A program made the position numbers and the translations under genes. Positions 1 through 6,793 of a stretch of DNA of 10,456 bases are shown one piece after another; positions within the stretch are counted from its first letter, which is position 1; the number at the start of each line of letters is the position of its first letter. The DNA comes from Fidelibacterota bacterium 46_43 (lineage in GTDB: Bacteria > Fidelibacterota > Fidelibacteria > Fidelibacterales > Fidelibacteraceae): contig LGGY01000016.1 in assembly GCA_001509335.1 (NCBI GenBank), forward strand, positions 1-10,456, given 5' to 3'. The notes beneath the pieces were generated by a model, which did no database searches, was not told the origin of the DNA, and saw only the letters and a program-made list of their open reading frames with translations.

Positions 1-894
1 GATATTATCCTCAATGCCATCGTGGGCAGCAGGGGGATGGAAGCCTCTGTAGAAACCGTCCGGTCCGGAAAGGATCTTGCCCTAAGCAATAAGGAAAGTT
101 TGGTCATGGCCGGGGATCTGATCAATGAACTGGCACAATCCCATCATGCCCGGATATTGCCGGTGGACAGTGAACACTCGGCTATTTGGCAGTGCCTGCT
201 GGGGGAAAAAGATAAAAACGTAAAGGATTTGATCCTGACCGGCTCCGGCGGACCCTTTCGGGAAAGAGATCCGGAAACATTTGGATCCATTACCGTAAAA
301 GAAGCCTTAAAACATCCCAACTGGTCCATGGGGGCAAAAATTACCATCGATTCTGCAACGATGATGAATAAAGGACTTGAGATTATTGAAGCCTATCATC
401 TTTTTCATCTTCCGCCGGAACATATCGAGGTTCTGATTCACCCGCAATCCATTATTCACAGCCTGGTTCGCTTTGTGGATGGCTCAGTAAAAGCCCAATT
501 GGGGGTTCCGGATATGAAGATCCCCATACAGTTTGCCCTTTCCTGGCCGGATCGACTTCCGGCAGACTGGGAATCCCTGGATCTTGCAGAGATCGGAGTC
601 CTGACCTTCCAAAGACCGGATGATACCCGTTTCCCGGCCATCCCCCTGGCATTGGATGCCCTCAGAACCGGTGGTACAGCCCCGGCCATCCTTAATGTGG
701 CCAATGAACAGGCGGTGTACCGCTTTTTGAATGAAGAAATCCCCTTTACCGCCATCATCCCTGTCATTGAAAAAGCCCTGGAACATTTCCCGGCAGAAAC
801 AGCAGAAACCCCTGAAAAGCTGATATCCCTTGAAAAAGATGTAACTGAATTTGTAAAATCCCTCTCATTGATAAAAGGAGTCCTCCCCCAATGA
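1..894 (+). CDS. dxr: 1-deoxy-D-xylulose 5-phosphate reductoisomerase (DXP reductoisomerase), 5' end missing
   Basis: Dxr converts 1-deoxy-D-xylulose 5-phosphate to 2-C-methyl-D-erythritol 4-phosphate with NADPH and a divalent metal, the committed step of the MEP isoprenoid pathway in the cytoplasm. The frame is open from base 1, so the gene begins upstream; 297 codons are present and roughly 90 N-terminal residues, holding the NADPH-binding Rossmann fold, should be missing given the family's usual length near 390. Visible signatures are NKESLVMAG (bases 88-114), PVDSEHSAIW with the metal-ligand Asp and Glu (160-189), TGSGGPF, the substrate loop SATMMNKGLE (352-381), HPQSIIHSLVRF and the PDM-PI-A-WP-R stretch that leads to the C-terminal helical domain. 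No key residue of the visible part is lost. The stop overlaps the start of rseP as ATGA, so the two are translationally coupled; dxr-rseP adjacency is common in bacteria. The identification is secure. Confidence 0.97.
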   Translation, partial: DIILNAIVGSRGMEASVETVRSGKDLALSNKESLVMAGDLINELAQSHHARILPVDSEHSAIWQCLLGEKDKNVKDLILTGSGGPFRERDPETFGSITVKEALKHPNWSMGAKITIDSATMMNKGLEIIEAYHLFHLPPEHIEVLIHPQSIIHSLVRFVDGSVKAQLGVPDMKIPIQFALSWPDRLPADWESLDLAEIGVLTFQRPDDTRFPAIPLALDALRTGGTAPAILNVANEQAVYRFLNEEIPFTAIIPVIEKALEHFPAETAETPEKLISLEKDVTEFVKSLSLIKGVLPQ

Positions 895-1967
895 TATATA
901 TCATCTCTACAATCATTGTTTTAGGCATTCTCGTCTTTGTCCATGAATTCGGTCATTTTTTGGCTGCAAAAGCTACGGGTATCCGTGTGGAGACCTTTTC
1001 CCTGGGATTCCCTCCAAAAATTGTCTGTAAAAAATGGGGGGAGACAGAGTATTGCCTATCCTGGATACCCCTGGGGGGATATGTTAAACTGTCTGGAATG
1101 ATTGACGAAAGCATGGATGAAAGCTGGACCACGGCTGAACCCCAACCCTGGGAATACAGAGCGAAACCGGGCTGGGTGAAAGTCCTGGTTTCATCAGCCG
1201 GTGTCCTGATGAATCTTTTTCTGGCAGTGATCATTTTTTCCGTGTTGACCTTTCAGAATGGAATTGCCGTCCCTTCAGAAGAACCGGTGATCGGTGAAGT
1301 GATGAGCGGAATGCCTGCTGAATCGGCAGGACTTCAAAAGGGCGACCGGATTTTGAGTATCAATGGAAATCCGATAGATACATGGGAAGAGATGACGGTA
1401 CAAATCCAGGCCCTTGCCGAAGAAGAAACCCGGATCGAGTTGATCCGAAAGAATGAAATTTTCCAGGTGACCCTCACACCCGTTCCACAGCAATCGGTTG
1501 TGGATGGTGACATCAAAACCGTGGGTATGATCGGGATTAGTGCTGACTATAGCATCCGGCAGGCCGGGATGTTTGAAAGTGTAAAATATGGATTCCGGAA
1601 TACGGGATATTGGCTGAATCTTACGGTTAAATCCCTGGGGATGGTGATTACCGGCAAAGAAAGTCTGAAGAATATCGGTGGCCCCATCATGATTGCCCAG
1701 CTTGCGGGAGAGTCTGCAAAAACCGGTGCCGGTGCCCTGTTTGGTTTTATTGCCATCATCAGTGTCAATCTGGCCTTGATCAATATTCTGCCGATACCAG
1801 CCCTGGATGGCGGGCATATCGTGGTAGCCGTGACCGAAAGTATCCTTCGGCGCGAGTTGCGCCTGAAGACAAAAATCCGCATCCAGCAGGTAGGAATGGC
1901 GATCCTCTTTACCCTCATTGCCCTGGTGCTGGTGAATGATATTTTTCGCTTATTCAACGGATCATGA
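891..1967 (+). CDS. rseP: RIP zinc metalloprotease RseP (site-2 protease family M50)
   Basis: This is an intramembrane protease that cuts transmembrane segments, classically the anti-sigma factor RseA in the envelope-stress cascade after a first periplasmic cut, and also signal-peptide remnants. The 358-residue protein has a first membrane helix (about 4-26) holding the zinc-binding HEFGH at residues 18-22, a second helix near 98-120 after GWVKVLVSSAGVLMN, one PDZ domain at about 130-200 (with GLQKGDRILSINGNPI), the NIGGP loop at 261-265, and the second metal motif NILPIPALDGGH at 298-309, whose Asp306 is the third zinc ligand. E. coli RseP is about 450 residues with two PDZ domains; this shorter single-PDZ form resembles those of many other phyla. 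The start is supported by AAGGAG at 875-880, ten bases upstream. It overlaps dxr and the next gene by ATGA. No RseA-like substrate or sigma factor is encoded nearby, so the substrate is unknown. Confidence 0.95.
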   Translation: MIYIISTIIVLGILVFVHEFGHFLAAKATGIRVETFSLGFPPKIVCKKWGETEYCLSWIPLGGYVKLSGMIDESMDESWTTAEPQPWEYRAKPGWVKVLVSSAGVLMNLFLAVIIFSVLTFQNGIAVPSEEPVIGEVMSGMPAESAGLQKGDRILSINGNPIDTWEEMTVQIQALAEEETRIELIRKNEIFQVTLTPVPQQSVVDGDIKTVGMIGISADYSIRQAGMFESVKYGFRNTGYWLNLTVKSLGMVITGKESLKNIGGPIMIAQLAGESAKTGAGALFGFIAIISVNLALINILPIPALDGGHIVVAVTESILRRELRLKTKIRIQQVGMAILFTLIALVLVNDIFRLFNGS

Positions 1968-2584
1968 CCTCCATAAATCCTATGGAACTGCCCGATCATC
2001 CCGGTGAATTTGTCCGGGCTGTGCGGAACGATCCTGCTCATATTTTTCCTTTGCTTGCAAACCGGGATCCAAGACTCCGCTATCTGTTTAAAAAACATAA
2101 AAAAAAATCGATTGAGTCTGCCTCTGAGGACGCTTACAAAAAGCTCCTGTTCAATCCGGAATATCAATTGAATCGTTTTACCTGGCTGAGCCTGAAGACA
2201 TCCCTTCTTCTTCCTACATCTGAACTGGTGGCAAAAACCGAATGTACTTATCAGAAAGATCTTGCAACTCCCTGCGAACCGGAACTTCCGGAACCTGCCT
2301 TTGTATTGTGGCTTCTTCAACAGGCGGGGATTTCTCCCCATCATTGCCGTCAAATGCTTGCACAAGATAAAAAAGCAAGCAAGCAGACAGGAATCCCCCT
2401 GTCAAAGCGATCCCCTTGTGATGTCCTGTTATATATGCATAGATGTTTACATCAACACAAGGGTGGGGCCCGGGAAATTTTTCATCTGTCCCGCTTGTGG
2501 TGGATCTATCGCAAAAATGATGAAGCCAAAGAATTGATGATTTTGTTGATGCTTAACCTGACCCGGTCCTCAACACAAACCTGA
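1964..2584 (+). CDS. uncharacterised 206-residue protein, third gene of the dxr-rseP run
   Basis: I do not recognise this protein. It is predicted to be soluble, with no signal peptide and no convincing membrane helix. It is basic in patches (FKKHKKKS at about 42-49, KKASK) and has scattered His and Cys residues in the C-terminal half, but no obvious paired metal-binding motif. The C-terminus, with IFHLSRLWWIYRKNDEAKELMILLMLNL, looks alpha-helical. Reasons to take it as real are its ATGA overlap with the rseP stop at 1964-1967, an open frame running the full length without a competing gene until the last 32 bases, and base composition like its neighbours. There is no strong ribosome binding site, so translation may depend on coupling to rseP; ATG at 1982 (Met7) is an alternative start. 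The 3' end overlaps the opposing DNA glycosylase gene. Its function cannot be named. Confidence 0.72.
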   Translation: MTSINPMELPDHPGEFVRAVRNDPAHIFPLLANRDPRLRYLFKKHKKKSIESASEDAYKKLLFNPEYQLNRFTWLSLKTSLLLPTSELVAKTECTYQKDLATPCEPELPEPAFVLWLLQQAGISPHHCRQMLAQDKKASKQTGIPLSKRSPCDVLLYMHRCLHQHKGGAREIFHLSRLWWIYRKNDEAKELMILLMLNLTRSSTQT

Positions 2585-3152
2585 GAAGGGCCTGCTTATC
2601 TTTTTCTGCAGCATAATCAATGCCGATTCGGGGTGTTCTGATCACGGCGGATGACGGTTCCCGGTATCCCGGTGTGATAAGCATATCCCGGGATGTTACC
2701 AGATCCAAACCATTGTGGTCACGGGTGATCTGAAAAGCCTGGGTCAGGCGGGCCGGTCCGTTACTTAAAGGCATTTTGCCGCCCCGGTTCTTTTTCATTG
2801 TCTCTGTTCCTTCTTCAGGAATCACCCCCCGGATCAGAACAGCACACCCTTTACCTTCCCCTTCTGTCACCACATTCAGCATGTTGTGAAGTCCATATAC
2901 AAAATAGACATACGCCAATCCACCCGGTCCATACATCACCTGATTCCGGGCTGTTTTACCTGAAAATGTATGACAGGCCGTATCCCCTTCCCCTATATAA
3001 GCTTCTGTCTCACAGATTCGACCGCTTAAAACACGACCATCTGCTAACACCCGAATCAGCAGACATCCCAGTAATGCTTCCGCCACCCATTCTGTGGACT
3101 GCAGGTAAAAATCCCGGGGCAGGCGGTGATATAAATCGGCATGCATGATCAT
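2553..3152 (-). CDS. 3-methyladenine DNA glycosylase, AAG/Mpg family
   Basis: The enzyme removes alkylated or deaminated purines such as 3-methyladenine and hypoxanthine from DNA, starting base-excision repair. The 199-residue length is normal for bacterial members. By comparison with human AAG, the catalytic Glu lies in CETEAYIG (Glu50), the flipped-base pocket residues are Tyr52, His61 and Asn93, the DNA-intercalating Tyr lies in YVYFVYG (Tyr83), and Arg108 in LIRG matches the active-site Arg. SGKTARNQVMYGPGG, PLSNGPARLTQAF and TPRIGIDYA are further family blocks. The start is uncertain: ATG at 3152 and ATG at 3146 (Met3) are both possible and neither has a Shine-Dalgarno match. The family call is secure. 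It is monocistronic, divergent from the 602-residue gene and convergent with the unknown gene at its 3' end, where the last ten codons lie antisense to that gene. Confidence 0.95.
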   Translation of the reverse strand: MIMHADLYHRLPRDFYLQSTEWVAEALLGCLLIRVLADGRVLSGRICETEAYIGEGDTACHTFSGKTARNQVMYGPGGLAYVYFVYGLHNMLNVVTEGEGKGCAVLIRGVIPEEGTETMKKNRGGKMPLSNGPARLTQAFQITRDHNGLDLVTSRDMLITPGYREPSSAVIRTPRIGIDYAAEKDKQALLRFVLRTGSG

Positions 3153-3212
3153 GTGAGGAATTTACGAATTCACCGGTCCGGGGGAAAGAAAACCTGAAGG
3201 GGTACAGCGGCA

Positions 3213-3241
3213 TTGTAAAAGCGCTAACGGAATTATGATAA
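3213..3241 (+). promoter_or_regulatory. candidate sigma70-type promoter of the 602-residue protein gene
   Basis: TTGTAA at 3213-3218 is followed after 17 bases by TGATAA at 3236-3241, which would start transcription near 3248 and leave a leader of about 25 bases before the ATG at 3273. The match to consensus is moderate. A second AT-rich box, TATTAT at 3251-3256, lies closer to the gene. The call is by eye from sequence similarity only. Confidence 0.35.
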
Positions 3242-3260
3242 GTTTTTTTATATTATGCAA
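3232..3260 (-). promoter_or_regulatory. candidate promoter of the DNA glycosylase gene
   Basis: Read on the minus strand, TTGCAT (bases 3260-3255) is followed after 17 bases by CATAAT (3237-3232). This would give a start near 3225 and a leader of about 70 bases before the ATG at 3152. The elements interleave with the candidate plus-strand promoter, so the two directions would compete for RNA polymerase. Moderate match, called by eye. Confidence 0.35.
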
Positions 3261-3272
3261 TAAATCGAAAGT

Positions 3273-5081
3273 ATGATGAAATACCGTGTAAGTATCCTTG
3301 TTTTTTTGTGCATATTCTGGATAGGCATTCTCCGGGGGGAGGTTGATTCTTACCGGCCGGGACCCTTTTACCACCGCTGGAATTCCATTCCGGGCATATC
3401 ATTCAGAGAACCGGTTTTCATGACCCTGTTCGATGTCCGGTTCAGGGGAGCTTTTTACGCGTCACAGGGATTTCAGTTTGAATATGAACCTCAGGCCATC
3501 ACCTTTGACTCCACCGAATCCAGGCTTGATGATTTATCGAATATATGGAAACGGTCTCTGGGCACCTGGGATGTCAATATTTTCCGATATAACTGGCCCT
3601 ATCTTTTTCTGAAACAAAATTCTCTGGATTTCCTGACGGGAATCGGCATTCGAGAGACCCGGGCACTGATCCCGGCGGATCTGAATCCCGGCTGGCCCAA
3701 CCGGGTGGCCTATGGCAGGTCCTTTCAATTCAGTCCCCGCATCCGGGAGATGTATATTTCCCAGACAGTCTATTATCAACCGTTTACCTGGCTGCTCCTG
3801 CACGGGGAATTTACATGGGGAAAGGGGGAAGGGGATCTGTATACCGCCGGAAATAAAGCGTTTGATGTGCAGGTCCGGGGTACAGGTCAAAGCTGGAGCG
3901 GTGGGGCAGACTGGGTTTTTGCCCCGGACCGGATCACCGGCAGCCGATTTAGAGTTGGGATCAGTTTTCATCGTTATTCTGCCCACTATGATGTGAAAGA
4001 TTCTGAGCTTTTCACCCCAATCCAGACTGTGGATTTGGGCGCGATGGGCATCGAATTATCCTTTGGGATTTTAATGGGTGCCCAAAAATCATCGGGTGAC
4101 GAGGGAATATCCCGACTCCGAAGCAGGGATTATGTGTCTGCATCCCGTTCCTTTGATCAATACCTGAGAACACACCCCCGTTCTTTAAAGTCATCCCTGG
4201 CCCGGCAGTATAAAGCCTATTCTGATTCCATGACATATTTTCAGTATTATCATGAGGGTGATGATTTTCTGAAAGAGGGCCGGATAAGGGAGGCCAGACA
4301 GCGTTTTGATATTGCTATCCATTCGGGAAATATGGATCTTCGTCAGGCAGTTCTTCTCCGCCAGTATTTACTGGCCGGTCTGTTTGTCCTCGAAGCCTTA
4401 AATAAACTGGACCAGGGGGATTATCTACAGGCAGACGCCCTGATTCAGGAAGCATTGCACATTTCCCCCCTGATCCGGGAGGATATCCGGGAGGTAATCT
4501 CTGAAATCCATCTGCAAAAAGCACTCCGCCTGATCCTTGCCGGACTGTATGAACGGGCGGAATCCTATCTGCTTCTGGCGGAACAGGAATTCCCGTCAAA
4601 CAAGGACCGTATCACCCGCCTGAGGGGTGAAATGGCCAAAGCCATGCTGCAGGACCTGAAAAAAGCCATAAAAGAATCAGATATGGTAACAGCCCGGTAT
4701 TTTATGGAAGAATCGGGGCGTATCGACAGGCGGTCTGCAGAACTGGCGGATATGTATGCAAACCGGATTATGGAAAAACTGACTCTTATGGAAAATAAAC
4801 TGATGCAGGATACAAAGGAGAAGACATTTGAAAAGTTATGGATGGAAGCCTTCGGCGGAGCCATACCTGAAACGGCGGTAAAGCATATCCATATCAGGGT
4901 TTTTGAAACCAGTGAGGAGATCCGTCAAAAAATGGGGGATCCCCAAAGTGTCCAAAAATGGAATCCGGGTTCACCAACCGATTACATGATCTGGACCTAT
5001 CGACTACAAACGGATAACCTTTACCTCTATTTTCACAACCATATCCTGATGAAAATCGAACGCTTTCCCCGACCGGATTAA
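3273..5081 (+). CDS. secreted envelope protein with beta-rich front, TPR-like repeats and a BamE/SmpA-like tail
   Basis: I do not recognise a named family, but the architecture is readable. Residues 1-22 look like a Sec signal peptide (Lys3, Arg5, then a hydrophobic core at 7-20), although the cleavage site is not a clean A-X-A. Residues about 23-270 are rich in aromatic and alternating polar/apolar residues typical of beta strands, ending in LGAMGIELSFGILMGA, consistent with an outer-membrane or surface beta domain. Residues about 285-500 are helical with TPR-like units, for example at 326-352 (GDDFLKEGRIREARQRFDIAI), 368-399, 413-443 and 456-485. Residues about 540-598 (SEEIRQKMGDPQSV, then WTYRLQTDNLYLYFHNHILMKIERF) resemble the SmpA/OmlA/BamE fold, in which a helix with a GxP turn precedes a small sheet. 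The start Met-Met has no strong ribosome binding site; ATG at 3276 is equivalent. A role in envelope assembly is an inference from TPR and BamE-like parts, not a demonstrated function. Confidence 0.85.
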   Translation: MMKYRVSILVFLCIFWIGILRGEVDSYRPGPFYHRWNSIPGISFREPVFMTLFDVRFRGAFYASQGFQFEYEPQAITFDSTESRLDDLSNIWKRSLGTWDVNIFRYNWPYLFLKQNSLDFLTGIGIRETRALIPADLNPGWPNRVAYGRSFQFSPRIREMYISQTVYYQPFTWLLLHGEFTWGKGEGDLYTAGNKAFDVQVRGTGQSWSGGADWVFAPDRITGSRFRVGISFHRYSAHYDVKDSELFTPIQTVDLGAMGIELSFGILMGAQKSSGDEGISRLRSRDYVSASRSFDQYLRTHPRSLKSSLARQYKAYSDSMTYFQYYHEGDDFLKEGRIREARQRFDIAIHSGNMDLRQAVLLRQYLLAGLFVLEALNKLDQGDYLQADALIQEALHISPLIREDIREVISEIHLQKALRLILAGLYERAESYLLLAEQEFPSNKDRITRLRGEMAKAMLQDLKKAIKESDMVTARYFMEESGRIDRRSAELADMYANRIMEKLTLMENKLMQDTKEKTFEKLWMEAFGGAIPETAVKHIHIRVFETSEEIRQKMGDPQSVQKWNPGSPTDYMIWTYRLQTDNLYLYFHNHILMKIERFPRPD

Positions 5082-6158
5082 TTACGCCCGGTATTTGGGA
5101 GCATTTGTAATAATTTCACCAAAGGTCACTTTAATAATACCGGCAACGGGAACGGCAAACATCATTCCCAGGAGCCCCATGAGGTTTCCACCGATAATCA
5201 ACACAATAAATACAATGAGGGGATGCAGTTCCACACTCTTTCCCACCAGATAGGGGCTGACAAGGTTATTGTCAAGAAATTGGACAGAAACGAAAACGCC
5301 GATAACCAGGATAACAATAAACAGGGTATTGGGGGGTTGAGAGATAAGGACTGATAAAACAGCGGGAATTGCGCCGGCTGTGGGCCCTACATAGGGGATC
5401 AGGTTGGCAAATCCGGCCCAGATGCCGATCAGAAAGATGTAATTGATTCCGGCATCAAAGAGGGTATTCACCAAAAAAAGGCCGATAATGGAGGTAATGC
5501 CCACACTGGTGGCTGCCAGAAACAATCCCTGGAGATAGGATGAAAGCTGTCTTTGAATTTTATCCATAATGTTCAGGGACATTTCAAAATGCTTGTTGGG
5601 TACAAGGCGGATAATCCCCTTTTTGATGGCCCGCTCATCCTTGAGGAAGAAAAAAGTGATAAAAAGGACGAAAAAAAAGCCGGAAAAAGCATTGATAAGC
5701 CCCTTTCCCGCACCCATCAGGAATCCGGGAAGTTTCTGCTTCAGACTTTCAGTGAGTTCATTAATCTTTTCCGGGATATCCGTGGTAATGGCACTGACGG
5801 GGAGTTTACTGTTCAGAAAATCGATTCCGGACTGGATCCGGTCATTCAATGTGTTTTCGACACCAAAGCTCTGGGATATTTGCTGAGCTGCATTTTCCAC
5901 CAGGGGCACAACCCGGCTGACACCTAAGGCAATGAGGAGTAAAATCACGAGAATAATCATTAAAGCCGATAATGCCCGGGGGATTTTAAAGCGTTCAAGC
6001 TTATCCACAAAGGGATCCAGAAGGGTGAACATTAAAATAGATATGACGATTACCGTGATAATGGTCTGAAGGCGGGGGAGGATGAGGATGAACCCTGCAG
6101 CCAAGACAATGAAAAATATCAGGCGGGTAATAAATCGCTGATTCTCAGTCTGGCTCAT
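5082..6158 (-). CDS. AI-2E/PerM-family (UPF0118) inner-membrane transporter-like protein
   Basis: Members of this family are polytopic inner-membrane proteins; E. coli TqsA affects export of autoinducer-2, and others have been linked to Na+/H+ exchange, so the substrate cannot be assigned from sequence. The 358-residue protein has hydrophobic helices at about 11-28, 30-47, 63-81, 153-172, 210-231, 238-260, 278-295 and 311-345. A long soluble segment at about 85-150, with the SFGVENTLNDRIQSGIDFLN region, lies between helices three and four as usual. Family blocks visible are ANLIPYVGPTAGAIPAVLSV (251-270), LDNNLVSPYLVGKSVELHPL (295-314) and GGNLMGLLGMMFAVPVAGI (323-341). The start is backed by a purine-rich AAAGGA about eight bases upstream. 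Its ATG overlaps the stop of the cyclic-nucleotide-domain gene (ATGA), so the two proteins are probably made together. The stop directly abuts the stop of the opposing 602-residue gene. Confidence 0.93.
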   Translation of the reverse strand: MSQTENQRFITRLIFFIVLAAGFILILPRLQTIITVIVISILMFTLLDPFVDKLERFKIPRALSALMIILVILLLIALGVSRVVPLVENAAQQISQSFGVENTLNDRIQSGIDFLNSKLPVSAITTDIPEKINELTESLKQKLPGFLMGAGKGLINAFSGFFFVLFITFFFLKDERAIKKGIIRLVPNKHFEMSLNIMDKIQRQLSSYLQGLFLAATSVGITSIIGLFLVNTLFDAGINYIFLIGIWAGFANLIPYVGPTAGAIPAVLSVLISQPPNTLFIVILVIGVFVSVQFLDNNLVSPYLVGKSVELHPLIVFIVLIIGGNLMGLLGMMFAVPVAGIIKVTFGEIITNAPKYRA

Positions 6159-6688
6159 GATTCGGCTTCCTTTTGCTGTTTTTCCTGAAGTTCCGCCAAA
6201 AGTTGATTGGTGATCCTCAGGCGTTCTCCCAAGATACGGGCGATATTCAGGACAATTTTACTGCCCAGCTCCGGTTTACGGTTCAGAAGATCCAGCAAAT
6301 CTCCCCTGAAAAAGCCTAAAACTTCCGTCAGTTCGGTGCAATATGCCGATGCGGAACGGGGGGCTTCATCCAGCAGGGATATTTCACCCAGGAAATCTCC
6401 ACTGTGGAGGGTCGCCAGGTCTTTTTCTTTCTTGGTATCTCCCTCAACATTTTCCTGAATAATCTGAACGGTACCCTTTAAAATAATGTACATCCCGTTT
6501 CCCGGATATCCCTGCTTGAAAATGTAATCACCTTTTTTATACATGCGTTCATAGACCAAATTCAACACTACTTTGAGCTCTTTATGGGAAAGATTCCGGA
6601 AAATGTTTACATTCCCCAGTGCTTCCATCATGGTTTCTTCCCGGGTCTTTTCTTTCCGGTTCATACTCCGCCACAATGCAGATGTCAT
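6155..6688 (-). CDS. stand-alone cyclic-nucleotide-binding-domain protein (CRP-like sensor without DNA-binding domain)
   Basis: The 177-residue protein has a CAP_ED/cNMP-binding beta-roll at about residues 20-145: GDYIFKQGYPGNGMYIILKG at 53-72 and the phosphate-binding cassette GDFLGEISLLDEAPRSASA at 97-115, which keeps the Glu (102) and Arg (111) that contact the ribose and cyclic phosphate in CRP and PKA regulatory domains. It therefore has the residues expected for a ligand such as cAMP or cGMP. After the domain comes an amphipathic helix and a Gln/Glu/Lys-rich tail; there is no helix-turn-helix, so it is unlikely to bind DNA. I chose ATG at 6688 over the longer frame beginning with GTG at 6709, because AGAAGG sits six bases upstream of the ATG and the GTG lies too near the predicted transcript start. 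It is coupled by ATGA to the AI-2E-family gene, suggesting it may control or partner that protein (inference). Confidence 0.9.
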   Translation of the reverse strand: MTSALWRSMNRKEKTREETMMEALGNVNIFRNLSHKELKVVLNLVYERMYKKGDYIFKQGYPGNGMYIILKGTVQIIQENVEGDTKKEKDLATLHSGDFLGEISLLDEAPRSASAYCTELTEVLGFFRGDLLDLLNRKPELGSKIVLNIARILGERLRITNQLLAELQEKQQKEAES

Positions 6689-6694
6689 AATTAC

Positions 6695-6700
6695 CCTTCT
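6695..6700 (-). promoter_or_regulatory. ribosome binding site that fixes the start of the cyclic-nucleotide-domain gene
   Basis: On the minus strand AGAAGG lies six bases before the ATG at 6688. This spacing is good and favours that ATG over the in-frame GTG at 6709, which has no such motif in front of it. Confidence 0.65.
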
Positions 6701-6718
6701 TTTTTTCACACGTAACTA

Positions 6719-6748
6719 AAGATAGCTTTAAACTTGAATTTAAGTCAA
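6719..6748 (-). promoter_or_regulatory. candidate sigma70-type promoter of the cyclic-nucleotide-domain / AI-2E operon
   Basis: On the minus strand TTGACT (bases 6748-6743) is followed after 18 bases by TATCTT (6724-6719). A start near 6712 would leave a leader of about 24 bases containing the AGAAGG ribosome binding site. This is the best promoter match in the window. The -35 box lies inside an inverted repeat (6733-6749). Confidence 0.5.
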
Positions 6749-6749
6749 G
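6733..6749. promoter_or_regulatory. inverted repeat CTTGA-N7-TCAAG, possible operator
   Basis: The five-base arms 6733-6737 and 6745-6749 are perfect inverted repeats around seven AT-rich bases. The element covers the -35 box and part of the spacer of the candidate minus-strand promoter, and lies about 45 bases before the envC-like start. The layout is that of a dimeric regulator site and is loosely like CRP/FNR half-sites, but short arms like these also arise by chance. Confidence 0.3.
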
Positions 6750-6793
6750 GGAAAGTACTTGGGATTCGATGAAAATGGAAATAATTTTAAAGG

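Noticed and set aside
1547..2365. 272-residue open frame on the minus strand
   Set aside because: It lies antisense to rseP and the rseP-coupled gene, is rich in Arg/Ser/Phe without any recognisable domain, and has no start signal; a shadow of the coding strands.
2262..2537. 91-residue plus-strand frame overlapping the unknown gene, with several Cys residues (FICPACGG)
   Set aside because: The CPxCGG-like string is tempting, but the frame begins mid-gene, has no ribosome binding site, and the overlapping longer frame is coupled to rseP. A sequencing frameshift joining the two was considered: the longer frame runs on without interruption, so there is no need for it.
2580..2620. Possible terminator hairpin after the unknown gene
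   Set aside because: Only a four-base stem can be drawn near CTCA...TGAG, with no U-run; too weak to call.
6689..6709. GTG-initiated N-terminal extension of the cyclic-nucleotide-domain protein
   Set aside because: The extension is KKRRVI-like and is encoded by the purine-rich ribosome binding site itself; the ATG at 6688 has the well-spaced AGAAGG.
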